Position numbers and translations under genes: made by a program
Notes under the pieces: model-generated
Database searches by the model: none
Seen by the model: only the letters and a program-made list of their open reading frames with translations
Told to the model about the DNA's origin: nothing
Shown: positions 34,801 through 43,242 of the stretch, one piece after another
How positions within the stretch are numbered: position 1 is the first letter of the stretch
Layout of the letters: the number at the start of each line of letters is the position of its first letter
From: JAWVFM01 sp963841455
GTDB taxonomy: Bacteria; Actinomycetota; Thermoleophilia; Solirubrobacterales; 70-9
Length of the DNA stretch: 64,000 nt
NCBI GenBank assembly: GCA_963841455.1
Contig: CAWJCU010000017.1
Coordinates: 62,001 to 126,000 of the forward strand
Direction: 5' to 3'

Positions 34801-36212
34801 CGGGCGGCCCCCTCCGCGAGCGACGAGATATTCGCGCTATCCGCGACTTTCTCGCCGTTCGTTGCCCGGATCGCGCGCTCGATGGCGTCGGCCAGGCGAT
34901 CGATGTCGTCCTTCGACCGCCGTTCGGTGATCGCCACGAGCAAGCCGTCCCCGTACTCGGGGTACTCCCTGGCCAGCCCATACCCGGCGGCGAGCCCTTC
35001 CTCGGCGACCCGGTCGAGCACCTGCGGCACGTCCGCCGCGAGCCGCACCGCGAACTCACGGACGACCGGCGCCTCGTGCAGCAGCTCGACGCCCTCCACG
35101 CCGGCGAGCCGCTCGCGCGCGTAGGCGGTTCGCCGCACCAACAGCTCGCCGAGCTCCGAGAAGCCGCGCTTGCCGAGCCAGGCCAGATACACCGCGCCGG
35201 CCAGAGCGTTCAGGGCCTGGGAGGTGCAGATGTTGTGGGTCGCCTTCTCGCGGCGAATGTGCTGCTCGCGGGTCTGGAGCGCGAGCACGAAGCCGCGACG
35301 GCCGTCGACGTCGGTGGTCTCGCCGGCGATCCGGCCGGGCATCCGCCGCAGGTGCTCCTCGGTCGCTGCGAAGAACCCGAACGACGGGCCGCCGTAGTCG
35401 AGGCGGCCGCCGAGCGGCTGGCCCTCCCCGACGGCGACGTCGATGCCGCAGTCGCCGGGTGGCCTCAGGACGGAGAGGGCGATCGGGTCGACCGATGCGA
35501 CGGCGAGGGCGCCGACACCGTGGGCGGCGTCGGAAAGCGCCTGGAGCTCCTCCACCCCGCCCAGGAAATTCGGGTTCTGGACGAACACGGCGGCGGTCTC
35601 GTCGTCCAGCGCGAGCTCAAGAGAGGGCGCCTCGGTGATTCCTCCTTCGATGCCGACTTCGACCACTTCGGCCCCGAACCCACGAGCGTACGTCGCCAAG
35701 GTCGCCCGGCTGTGCGGATGGACCCCCCGCGACACGACGAGCTTCCGCCTGCCCTTGGTGGCCCCGATCGCCAGGTACGCGGCCGATGCCACCGACGACG
35801 GGCCCTCGTAGAGCGAGGCGTTGGCGACGGGCAGGCCGGTGAGCTCGGAGATCGCGGTCTGGAACTCGAACATCACCTGAAGGCCTCCCTGCGAGACCTC
35901 CGGCTGGTACGGCGTGTAGGGCGTCAGGAACTCGGAGCGCTGCGTGATCGCGTCGACGATCGCCGGGACGTAGTGGTCGTACATGCCGGCCCCCACGAAG
36001 CACGTCTCGGACTCGGCGTCGACGTTGCGGTCCGCCAGGGAGGCGAGGTGGTCGAACGTCTCCGGCTCCGAGCGCCCGCCGGGAAGCTCGAGGTCTCGGC
36101 CCAGGCGCATGGCCTCGGGGATGTCGGCGAAGAGCGCCTCGACGCTCGACGCCCCGATGGCGTCCAGCATCTCCGCGCGGTCTGCGTCGGTGGCGGAGGT
36201 GTACCGGCTCAC
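34797..36212 (-). CDS. gcvPA: Glycine decarboxylase (P protein) subunit 1
   Basis: Non-PLP subunit of the split P protein, forming an alpha2-beta2 enzyme with GcvPB. The 471-residue protein has FVGAGMYDHYVPAIVDAI, TPYTPYQPEVSQGGLQVMFE and CTSQALNALAGAVYLAWLG, all typical. Starts 10 nt after the gcvH stop and is coupled to gcvPB by ATGA. Confidence 0.96.
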   Translation of the reverse strand: MSRYTSATDADRAEMLDAIGASSVEALFADIPEAMRLGRDLELPGGRSEPETFDHLASLADRNVDAESETCFVGAGMYDHYVPAIVDAITQRSEFLTPYTPYQPEVSQGGLQVMFEFQTAISELTGLPVANASLYEGPSSVASAAYLAIGATKGRRKLVVSRGVHPHSRATLATYARGFGAEVVEVGIEGGITEAPSLELALDDETAAVFVQNPNFLGGVEELQALSDAAHGVGALAVASVDPIALSVLRPPGDCGIDVAVGEGQPLGGRLDYGGPSFGFFAATEEHLRRMPGRIAGETTDVDGRRGFVLALQTREQHIRREKATHNICTSQALNALAGAVYLAWLGKRGFSELGELLVRRTAYARERLAGVEGVELLHEAPVVREFAVRLAADVPQVLDRVAEEGLAAGYGLAREYPEYGDGLLVAITERRSKDDIDRLADAIERAIRATNGEKVADSANISSLAEGAAR

Positions 36213-36222
36213 GCCTCAGATG

Positions 36223-36615
36223 CTACGAGGAGGCGAGGAGATCCCTGTAGGCGGCCGCGTCGAGCAGGCCGTCTGCCTCGGAGGGATCGGACAGCTTCAC
36301 CTTCACGAGCCAGCCGCCGCCGTAGGGCTCCTCGTTGATCACCTCCGGGCTGTCGGCCGCACCATCGTTGACGGCGACGATCTCGCCCGACAGCGGGGCG
36401 ATCACCTCCGACACGGCCTTGACCGACTCCACCTCGGCGTAGGAGGCGTCCTTGGTCGCGCTTGCCCCGACCTCGGGCGGCTCGAAGAAGACGACCTCGC
36501 CGAGCGAGTCCTGCGCGTACCAGGTGATCCCGAAGGTCGCCTCGTCGCCCTCGATGCGGGCCCAGTCGTGCTCGGGGTGGTAGCGAAGCTCGTCGGGATA
36601 GCTCTCGTCGGCCAA
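36223..36615 (-). CDS. gcvH: Glycine cleavage system H protein (lipoyl carrier)
   Basis: Carries the aminomethyl group between P, T and L proteins on a lipoyl arm. The 130-residue protein shows HPEHDWARIEGDEATFGIT and the lipoyl lysine K66 in ESVKAVSE. I chose TTG 36615 over ATG 36633: AAGGAGG lies 6 nt before the TTG and would be inside the gene if the ATG were used. The TTG is 1 nt after the gcvT stop, so the two are coupled. Confidence 0.94.
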   Translation of the reverse strand: MADESYPDELRYHPEHDWARIEGDEATFGITWYAQDSLGEVVFFEPPEVGASATKDASYAEVESVKAVSEVIAPLSGEIVAVNDGAADSPEVINEEPYGGGWLVKVKLSDPSEADGLLDAAAYRDLLASS

Positions 36616-36616
36616 C

Positions 36617-37693
36617 TCAGCCCTCCTTCTCATACAGAGGCCGGGACTCTATGCGCGCCGGCCGGCGACGTCCGCGGACGTCGATCTCGACGACCGTCCC
36701 GGGGTCCGCCAGATCGGCGCGAACGTACGCCATCCCGATCCCCTCCTCGAGGCATGGCGAGAGCGTCCCACTCGTCACCTCGCCAACGGTCTCGTCGCCG
36801 AGGACCACCGCGTTCCCCTGGCGCGGGATGCCGCGGTCCGTGAGGGCGAAGGGGGCGAGCTTCTCCTCGGTGCCCTCAGCCCGTGCCTCGGCGACGGCAG
36901 CGGCGCCGACGAATCCCGTCTCCTCCTTGCAGCACCACCCGAGCCCGGCCTCGATCGGGTTTCGCGACGTGTCCATGTCGTTCCCGTACAGGTGGAAGCA
37001 GACCTCGAGGCGCAGCGTGTCGCGCGCGCCCAGGCCCGCGGGCGCCGCCCCCGCGTCGATGAGCACGTCCCACACGGCTGGCGCGGCGCCTGGATCGACC
37101 AGTACCTCCACCCCATCCTCTCCGGTGTAGCCGGTGCCGCACACGAGCGCCTCGGCGCCGGCGAGGCGCACCGTCGCGGTCCGCATCCGAGGCGGCAGCT
37201 CACCCTCCGCGAACCCGACCAGGATCGCCCTCGCCTCGGGGCCCTGCACCGCGAGCATCGCGTAGCGATCGATGGCGTCCGTCACGTCGGCCTCGAAGCC
37301 CTCGGCGTGATCACGGAACCACGCGAAGTCGCCCTCGTGGTTCGCGGCGTTCGTGACGGTGAGGTAGCGGTCTTCGTCGAGCCGGTAGGTGAAGAGGTCG
37401 TCGAGGATTCCGCCGTCGTCGCTGCAGAGGACCGAGTACTGCGCGCCTCCCACGTCGATCTTGGCGACGTCGTTGGAGAGCAGGCGCTGGAGCACCTCGA
37501 GCGCTTGCGGGCCCGCGGTCTCGATCTCACCCATGTGCGAGACGTCGAAGACGCCGCAGCCCGTTCGCACGGCAACGTGCTCGGGCCGCACCCCCTCGTA
37601 CTGCACCGGCATCTCCCAGCCGGCGAAGTCGACGAGGCGAGCGCCCGCGGCGACGTGCGCGTCGTAGAGAGGCGTTCGCTTGAGGGCGGTCAC
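36617..37693 (-). CDS. gcvT: Glycine cleavage system T protein (aminomethyltransferase)
   Basis: Transfers the one-carbon unit from H-protein-bound aminomethyl lipoate to tetrahydrofolate. The 358-residue protein has the opening TPLYDAHVAAGARLVDFAGWEMPVQY, FDVSHMGEIE, RTGYTGEDG-like GTGYTGEDGVEV and a C-terminal TSGTLSPCLEEGIGMAYV. It begins 16 nt after the ftsZ stop, so the glycine cleavage row is probably transcribed with ftsZ. No glycine riboswitch fits in this gap. Confidence 0.95.
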   Translation of the reverse strand: MTALKRTPLYDAHVAAGARLVDFAGWEMPVQYEGVRPEHVAVRTGCGVFDVSHMGEIETAGPQALEVLQRLLSNDVAKIDVGGAQYSVLCSDDGGILDDLFTYRLDEDRYLTVTNAANHEGDFAWFRDHAEGFEADVTDAIDRYAMLAVQGPEARAILVGFAEGELPPRMRTATVRLAGAEALVCGTGYTGEDGVEVLVDPGAAPAVWDVLIDAGAAPAGLGARDTLRLEVCFHLYGNDMDTSRNPIEAGLGWCCKEETGFVGAAAVAEARAEGTEEKLAPFALTDRGIPRQGNAVVLGDETVGEVTSGTLSPCLEEGIGMAYVRADLADPGTVVEIDVRGRRRPARIESRPLYEKEG

Positions 37694-37709
37694 GGACCGC
37701 CCAGGCTAG

Positions 37710-38795
37710 TTAGCGGCCCTTCAGGAAGTCCGGCACGTCGACGTCGTCCTCGGAGACCTGGAGGTCGCGGCGCTCGCGGTCGCCCAGGGCCGGGGCGCCG
37801 CGCCGGCGGGCGCGGTCGCGGACCTGGATCGGCTTGCGCGCGAGGGTCTCGAACCCCTCGAAGCCTGTGGCGATCACGGTCACCCTGACCTCGTCGCCCA
37901 CCGACCGATCGATGACGGTGCCGAAGATGATGTTCGCCGACTTGTCGGCCGTCGCCACGACGACCTCCGCGGCCTCGTCGACCTCGAACAGGTTGAGGTC
38001 GTCGGAGCCGGTGAAGTTGAGAAGCATCCCGGTCGACCCCTCGATCGACTGCTCCATGAGCGGCGAGTTGATCGCCATCTTCGCCGCCTCGATTGCGCGG
38101 TTCTCCCCGGCGGCGGAGCCGATGCCCATCATCGCCGAGCCCGCGTTGGACATCACCGTCCGCACGTCGGCGAAGTCGAGGTTGATCTGGCCCGGGGTCG
38201 TGATCAGGTCGGTGATGCCCTGCACGCCCTGGCGCAGGATGTCGTCGGCGATCCGGAATGCCTCCTGGACGGAGGTCCGCCGCTCGACGACCTGGAGCAG
38301 CTTCTCGTTCGGGACGATGATCAGGGTGTCGACGTTCGCGCGCAGCTTGTCGATGCCCTCGAGCGCCTGCTGCATCCGCCGCGACCCCTCGAACTCGAAG
38401 GGCTTCGTGACGACCCCGACCGTGAGCGCGCCGATCTCCTCCTTGGCGATCTCGGCGATGACGGGCGCGGCGCCGGTCCCGGTGCCGCCGCCCTCGCCGG
38501 CGGTGACGAAGACCATGTCGGAGCCCTTGAGCGCTTCCTTGATGTCGTCGCGCGACTCAGCCGCCGCTCCCGCGCCAACCTCGGGGTTCGCGCCCGCCCC
38601 CAGCCCCTTGGTGAGGGTATGGCCGATCGCGAGCTTGATGTCGGCCTCGCAGGCCTGCAGCGCCTGCACGTCCGTGTTGACGGCGATGAACTCGACGCCC
38701 TTGAGACCAGCGTCGACCATGCGCGAGACGGCATTGGTGCCGCCGCCGCCGGCGCCGACGACCTTGATTACCGCCAAGTAGGAGGACTCCACCAT
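37710..38795 (-). CDS. ftsZ: Cell division protein FtsZ
   Basis: Tubulin-like GTPase forming the division ring. The 361-residue protein has GAGGGGTNAVSRMV near the start, the tubulin signature GGGTGTG (residues 102-108), and the conserved C-terminal partner-binding peptide DVDVPDFLKGR after a short Arg-rich linker. I chose ATG 38795, which lies 10 residues before VVGAGGGG and has GGGAG just upstream. It has its own promoter (38880-38908) and leader hairpin, separated from ftsQ by 233 bp. Confidence 0.97.
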   Translation of the reverse strand: MVESSYLAVIKVVGAGGGGTNAVSRMVDAGLKGVEFIAVNTDVQALQACEADIKLAIGHTLTKGLGAGANPEVGAGAAAESRDDIKEALKGSDMVFVTAGEGGGTGTGAAPVIAEIAKEEIGALTVGVVTKPFEFEGSRRMQQALEGIDKLRANVDTLIIVPNEKLLQVVERRTSVQEAFRIADDILRQGVQGITDLITTPGQINLDFADVRTVMSNAGSAMMGIGSAAGENRAIEAAKMAINSPLMEQSIEGSTGMLLNFTGSDDLNLFEVDEAAEVVVATADKSANIIFGTVIDRSVGDEVRVTVIATGFEGFETLARKPIQVRDRARRRGAPALGDRERRDLQVSEDDVDVPDFLKGR

Positions 38796-38830
38796 TTTCT
38801 CCCGGTCTCCTCGCTTTCCGTCCGAGGCTA

Positions 38831-38859
38831 AAGGGAGGCTTGAGTGTTTCAACTCCCTT
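38831..38859 (-). promoter_or_regulatory. Hairpin in the ftsZ 5' leader
   Basis: On the transcript, AAGGGAG (38853-38859) pairs with CTCCCTT (38831-38837) across a 15-nt loop, 35 nt before the ftsZ ATG and downstream of the predicted start point. A short T-stretch follows the 3' arm. It could be a weak attenuator or an mRNA stability element; the sequence does not decide. Confidence 0.4.
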
Positions 38860-38879
38860 CAGGCCTGACTCTACAGGTG

Positions 38880-38908
38880 ACCGTACGGCATGGACCTCGT
38901 CGTGTCAA
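38880..38908 (-). promoter_or_regulatory. ftsZ promoter (TTGACA-17-TACGGT)
   Basis: A perfect -35 TTGACA at 38903-38908 is spaced 17 bp from TACGGT at 38880-38885 on the minus strand. This is the best vegetative-type promoter I found in the window and would start a leader of about 75 nt before ftsZ. The same -10 hexamer occurs in the mraZ promoter. Confidence 0.7.
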
Positions 38909-38948
38909 TTCGCGCGAACCCACCCGGCACGGAATCGTGCAAACGCAG

Positions 38949-38973
38949 AACTCTCGACTGCGCATCGAGGGTT
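38949..38973. promoter_or_regulatory. Imperfect 9-bp inverted repeat upstream of the ftsZ promoter
   Basis: AACTCTCGA, seven spacer bases, then TCGAGGGTT: nine base pairs with one mismatch, about 40 bp upstream of the -35. It could be an activator or repressor site. Binding protein unknown. Confidence 0.3.
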
Positions 38974-38992
38974 CTCGCCGGCTCTCGAATCT

Positions 38993-39012
38993 CGACCCTG
39001 GCTTGAGGGTCG
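38993..39012 (-). terminator. Hairpin just after ftsQ
   Basis: CGACCCT and AGGGTCG form a perfect 7-bp stem with a 6-base loop, 17 nt past the ftsQ stop. There is no T-run, so it may only weaken read-through or protect the 3' end. Confidence 0.35.
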
Positions 39013-39028
39013 TCTCGCGAGGCGCCTC

Positions 39029-39925
39029 CTAGCCCACCGCCGGCCGCTTCGGGACCTGGACGTCGACGTAGGAGAGCGAGGTCACCCTCTCGTCGGCGAG
39101 GACCGCGGCGGCGGCGGCCCATTTCGCTCGCGCGGCAGCCGGCGTGCCGAACCGCAGCTGGATGCCGCCGTGGAGCTTCACGGTTACGCCGTGGGAGCCG
39201 CTGGCGCCGACCCCCGTGATCTCACGCGCCAGCGGCGCGGGCGCTGCGCCGAGCACCAGGGCCTCCCCTCGCGGGCTGCCGCTCAGGCGGCCATTGGGGG
39301 GCAGGTTGTCGACGGCGACGGCCGGGAGCTTGGCCAGATCGGGCGAGTCGTCGCCGCGCAGGAGCGTTCCGTCTCCGGCGATCGCGACCTCATGGCCGCC
39401 GCTCCGCGCGACCATCACCGGCGGCCGCTGGGTGACATGAAGCGTCATGCCGTGCGGAAAGCTGGTGTCGGCGCTCACGGAGGCGATCTCCGGGAAGCGG
39501 GCGGCAACCTGGTCGATGCCGTCTTGATTCACGCGCAGGGTCGTCATCTCCCTCGCCTCGGCGGTTAGCGCCGCCACTGCCGGATTGGAGCCGGCGCCTC
39601 CGAGGCCCTCGACCTTGACGTCGTTAACCGCCACCAGGGAAGAATCACGAAACCAGGCGAAGTAGCCGATCGCGAGGGCGCCGGCGAGCACGAGCGCCAG
39701 CGCGCCCTTCACGCGCAACGAGCCAAGGCGGCGCCGCTTCTTGGAGGGGAGCGGCTTGGGGGCCGGCCTACGCCGCCGCTTGGTCGCGGGCGTCCTGGCA
39801 GCCCCATTCGTCGCGGCCGGCTTCGTCGGAGCCGGCCGCTTCTTGACGGCCGGCTTCCTCGCAGCCGGCTTCGCCCGCGACGAGGCGCGCCGCCGTCCCG
39901 CCGGGGTCGTGGCCTTCGTCGTCAA
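39029..39925 (-). CDS. ftsQ: Cell division protein FtsQ
   Basis: Bitopic division protein linking early and late divisome parts. The 298-residue protein has a very basic, Lys/Pro/Ala-rich cytoplasmic region (about 65 residues), one membrane segment (VKGALALVLAGALAIGYFAWF), a POTRA domain opening with VNDVKVEGLGGAGSN, and an FtsQ beta domain. TTG 39925 is preferred: GGGGAGG lies 4 nt before it and it overlaps the murB stop as TTGA. ftsA is absent next to it, as usual in actinobacteria. Confidence 0.9.
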   Translation of the reverse strand: MTTKATTPAGRRRASSRAKPAARKPAVKKRPAPTKPAATNGAARTPATKRRRRPAPKPLPSKKRRRLGSLRVKGALALVLAGALAIGYFAWFRDSSLVAVNDVKVEGLGGAGSNPAVAALTAEAREMTTLRVNQDGIDQVAARFPEIASVSADTSFPHGMTLHVTQRPPVMVARSGGHEVAIAGDGTLLRGDDSPDLAKLPAVAVDNLPPNGRLSGSPRGEALVLGAAPAPLAREITGVGASGSHGVTVKLHGGIQLRFGTPAAARAKWAAAAAVLADERVTSLSYVDVQVPKRPAVG

Positions 39926-40850
39926 GCGTCCTCCCCGGACCGATGCCAGTCCGCCGGCCACTCGACGCGTCCCAGCACCTGGACCTCGGGCTCGAGCGTG
40001 ATGCCGAACCGCTCGCGCACGCGCCGGCGCCCCTCCGCCATCAGCGCGATCACGTCGGCCGTGGTCGCCTCGGCGGCGTTCTCCACGAAGTTCGCGTGCT
40101 TGGGCGAGAACCGCGCGCCGCCGACCTCGAGGCCTCGACATCCCGCGGCCTCGAGGAGCTGGCCCGCGGTCCGGCCCTCAGCGCGGCCTCGTCGGGGTTC
40201 TTGAACGTCGAGCCGAAGGTCTTGATGCCGGACGGCTGGGCCTCCCGCCGGCGGCCTCGCATGTCGGCGAGCGTCGCCCGAATGTCATCCGGGTCGCGCG
40301 GCTCGAGCCGGAACGACGCCCGCGACACCACCTCGCCCTGCCCCAGGTTCGAGCGCCGGTAGGAGAAGTCGAGGTCCCCCGGGGCCCTCTCCTCCACTCC
40401 GGCCGCGCTCACGACCCGAGCCGAGGTGAGAACGCGAGCGAGCTGGCCGCCGTAGGCATTCGCGTTCATCCGGACGGCCCCGCCGACGGTCCCCGGGATG
40501 TTGACTCCGAACTCGAGGCCCGAGAGCCCCCAGCGTGCTGTCTTGGCCGCCGCCGACGGCATCCGGGCGCCGCCGCCGCAGCTCACGTCGTTGCCGCTGC
40601 GCTCGATCGTGGCGAGATCGCCGTCCAGCTTCAAGACCAACCCGCGAAATCCATCGTCTGAGATGAGGAGGTTCGATCCCGAGCCCACCACTCCTACCTC
40701 GAGCCCCCCGGTCGCGGCCCACCCGAGCAGCTCCTCGAGGGCCTCCTCGCTTGCCGGCCGCCCGAAGTGGTCGGCCGATCCCCCGGTCCGCACGGTCGTG
40801 AGCCGCGCGAGCGGGTAGTCGGTCTCCACTCCCACCGGCGGGCGGCTCAT
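39922..40850 (-). CDS. murB: UDP-N-acetylenolpyruvoylglucosamine reductase, one frameshift
   Basis: FAD enzyme that reduces UDP-GlcNAc-enolpyruvate to UDP-MurNAc. It has TTVRTGGSADHF, GVVGSGSNLLISD, GVNIPGTVGGAVRMNANAYG and GSTFKNP. After NPDEA the frame shifts (near 40180), and the C-terminus continues in another frame with TAGQLLEAAGCRG, RFSPKHANFVEN and the end RFGITLEPEVQVLG. The 929-nt span is not a multiple of three, in line with one indel. Start ATG 40850 overlaps the murC stop (ATGA); the true stop at 39922 overlaps the ftsQ TTG. Probably a sequence error, as murB is essential. Confidence 0.88.
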
Positions 40851-42160
40851 CGCTCCTCCGGTGAAACCAATGCGTTGGCGAGCCGGAAGACGTCGCCCGC
40901 CCCGATCGTGACGAGCAGGTCGCCCTCGCCGAGTCGAGCGTCGAGCACACGGGTGGCGGTGTCGAGGTCGCGAAGCCACCAGACGGGCCTGCCGCCGGAA
41001 CGCTCGGCAGCGGCGCGCGCGACATCGAGTCCGCTGACGCCCGCCAGTTCCCCGACCGGTTCCTCCCGGGCCGCGTAGACGTCGAGAACGCCAACGGCGT
41101 CGGCCTCCGCGAGCACCCGCCCGAAGCGCGGGGCCAGCGCGCGCGTGCGTGAGTACAGGTGCGGCTGAAAGGCCGCGATCAGTCGTCTCGGCTCGAGCTC
41201 GCGGAGCGCCGCGAGACTGGCGGCGACCTCGGTCGGATGGTGGGCGTAGTCGTCGTAGATCACGGCGCCGCTTCGGTGGAGGCCCTTGCGCTCGAGCCGG
41301 CGAAGCATCCCGGGGAAGTCGGCGAGAGCCACTGCGAGCTCGTCGACGTCGGCGCCCATGAGCTCGGCCGCCGCAACCGCTCCGCGAGCGTCGAAGAGGT
41401 TGTGCCGTCCGGGCACCTCGAGGCCGAGCTCCGGAGGCCCGGGGCGCTCGTCGTCGAAGCGCACGACCCGCTGATCGCCGGCCACCCGGTCGAGGTCGTC
41501 GCCCGCGCCGAGCGCGAGGCCGCTCGCGGGTCGTGCGAAGTCGCTGAAAGCCTCCAGCAGCTCCAGGCGCGTATGCCAGTGCGAGTGGTGATCGAGCTCC
41601 ACATTGGTGACGACGGCGACCTCGGGGCGCATCCGCAGGAAGCTGCCGTCGGACTCGTCCGCCTCGGCGACGATCCACTCCCCCGCCCCCCAGCCCGCGT
41701 TCGTGGGCTCGCCCGCCTCGCCCGCGCCCGGCAGCTCGCCGCCGAGCAGGAACGCGGGGTCGGCCCCCACGCTCCGCAAGCCGTGCACGAGCATCCCGGC
41801 GGTGGTCGTCTTTCCGTGCGTCCCGGCGACCGCGATCAGGCGGCGCTGCCCGCAGATCTCGGCGAGAAGCTCGCCGCGATGGAGGACACCCTGCCCGCGT
41901 TCGCGGGCCCGGGCGAGCTCGGGGTTGTCCTCGGAGATCGCGGTTGAGACGACGACCTCGGCCTCGGGCGGGACGGCGTCCGCGTCGTGGCCCACCCGCG
42001 GGTCGAGGCCCTCCCGCCGCAGCCGCTCGAGGTAGCTCGATTCGGCGCGGTCCGAGCCCGTCACGCGCGCCCCGAGCCGGTGGCTCACGAGGGCAAGCCC
42101 GCTCATCCCGGCACCGCCGATGGCGATGAAGTGAAGCTCGCGGCCGCTCCAGTCGCTCAT
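40847..42160 (-). CDS. murC: UDP-N-acetylmuramate--L-alanine ligase
   Basis: Adds the first residue of the peptidoglycan stem peptide. The 437-residue protein has IAIGGAGMSGLALV, the ATP loop AVAGTHGKTTTAGML, EADESDGSFL, NVELDHHSHW and IYDDYAHHPTEV. Start ATG 42160 overlaps the murG stop (ATGA). Confidence 0.96.
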   Translation of the reverse strand: MSDWSGRELHFIAIGGAGMSGLALVSHRLGARVTGSDRAESSYLERLRREGLDPRVGHDADAVPPEAEVVVSTAISEDNPELARARERGQGVLHRGELLAEICGQRRLIAVAGTHGKTTTAGMLVHGLRSVGADPAFLLGGELPGAGEAGEPTNAGWGAGEWIVAEADESDGSFLRMRPEVAVVTNVELDHHSHWHTRLELLEAFSDFARPASGLALGAGDDLDRVAGDQRVVRFDDERPGPPELGLEVPGRHNLFDARGAVAAAELMGADVDELAVALADFPGMLRRLERKGLHRSGAVIYDDYAHHPTEVAASLAALRELEPRRLIAAFQPHLYSRTRALAPRFGRVLAEADAVGVLDVYAAREEPVGELAGVSGLDVARAAAERSGGRPVWWLRDLDTATRVLDARLGEGDLLVTIGAGDVFRLANALVSPEER

Positions 42161-43242
42161 CGGTCCGCTGCGGCGATGATCTCGTCGGCGATCACCGACG
42201 CGGCGTCGGGGCGGGCGAGCGACGCTGAGGCGTCGCTCATCCGCTCGAGGCGATCGGCGTCGCCGAGGATGTCGGCGGCGAGGGTCGTCAGGCGGGCCGC
42301 ATCGAGCTCGGAGTCCTCCAGCACAACGGCCGCCCCGGCGTCCGCCATCCAGGCGGCGTTGGCGTGCTGGTGACGCGCGGCGGCGTGCGGATAGGGGACC
42401 AGGATGGCCGGGCGGCCCGCCGCCGCCAGCTCGAAGACGGAGCCGCCGGCCCGGGCCAACACGAGGTCGCACGCCGCGAGGGCGTCGGCCAGGTCCGGCT
42501 CGTAGGAGAGCAGCGTGTAGCGCTCGGGCTGCGTGCCGTCGAGCCGCTCCCGCGCTGCCGGGTAGTCGCGATGACCCGCGATGTGGACGACGTGGAAGTC
42601 GCGCCGGGCCGCGTCCTCGCCGGCGAACGCGTCGAGCGCCGTCTCGTTGATGCTGCGCGCGCCCTGGCTGCCCCCGAAGACGAGCAGGGAGCGCTCACCG
42701 GGCTCGATGCCGAACCGTTGCCGAGCCGCGCCGCGGTCCGCGCGACCGACGGCCGCCGGCACCGGGCGCCCCGTGACCACGTATCGCTCCCCCTCGAGTC
42801 CGTCGATCGGGAAGGCGAGGCACACGCGCCGCGCGCGGCGCGCGAGGAGGCGATTCGCCAGGCCGAGGTGGCGGTCGGCCTCGGTGAGCACCAGCGGCAG
42901 CCGCAGCGAGATCCCGGCGAGGCCCGCCGGTCCGGCGACGTAGCCGCCCCCGCCCATCACCGCGTCGGGACGGCGGCGGCGAAGCAGCTTGCGAGCGGCG
43001 GGGGCCGCTGCCAGCGCCAGTCCAACCGCCTGCGCGGCGCGGACGGGCGAGGAGCGGTCGATGCCCTCGACGCGCAGGAGGTCGATCTCGAAGCCCGCGG
43101 CGGGGACGAGCTCGGCCTCCGAGCGCCCCTCGGCGCCCACGAACGAGACCTCGGCGCCCCTATCGCGAAGCGCCTCGGCGACGGCCAGCGCCGGCACGAC
43201 GTGCCCCGCTGTTCCCCCGGCTGCTATCGCGACCCTTGGCAC
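42157..43242 (-). CDS. murG: MurG: lipid II synthase (GlcNAc transferase)
   Basis: Transfers GlcNAc to lipid I at the inner face of the membrane. The 361-residue protein has AAGGTAGHVVPALAVAEAL at the start, GGGGYVAGPAGLAG, FGGSQGARSIN and ARAGGSVFELAAAGRPAILVPYPHAA. GTG 43242 is followed so closely by the conserved GGTAGH that the start cannot lie further in, so the 83-nt overlap with ftsW is real on the given sequence. Confidence 0.95.
   Translation of the reverse strand: MPRVAIAAGGTAGHVVPALAVAEALRDRGAEVSFVGAEGRSEAELVPAAGFEIDLLRVEGIDRSSPVRAAQAVGLALAAAPAARKLLRRRRPDAVMGGGGYVAGPAGLAGISLRLPLVLTEADRHLGLANRLLARRARRVCLAFPIDGLEGERYVVTGRPVPAAVGRADRGAARQRFGIEPGERSLLVFGGSQGARSINETALDAFAGEDAARRDFHVVHIAGHRDYPAARERLDGTQPERYTLLSYEPDLADALAACDLVLARAGGSVFELAAAGRPAILVPYPHAAARHQHANAAWMADAGAAVVLEDSELDAARLTTLAADILGDADRLERMSDASASLARPDAASVIADEIIAAADR

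Noticed and set aside
37694..37709. Glycine riboswitch before gcvT
   Set aside because: Only 16 nt lie between ftsZ and gcvT, far too short for the aptamer.
38844..39032. A 62-codon plus-strand ORF between ftsZ and ftsQ
   Set aside because: It runs antisense through the ftsZ promoter and hairpins, has no ribosome binding site or family features, and the regulatory elements explain the sequence better.
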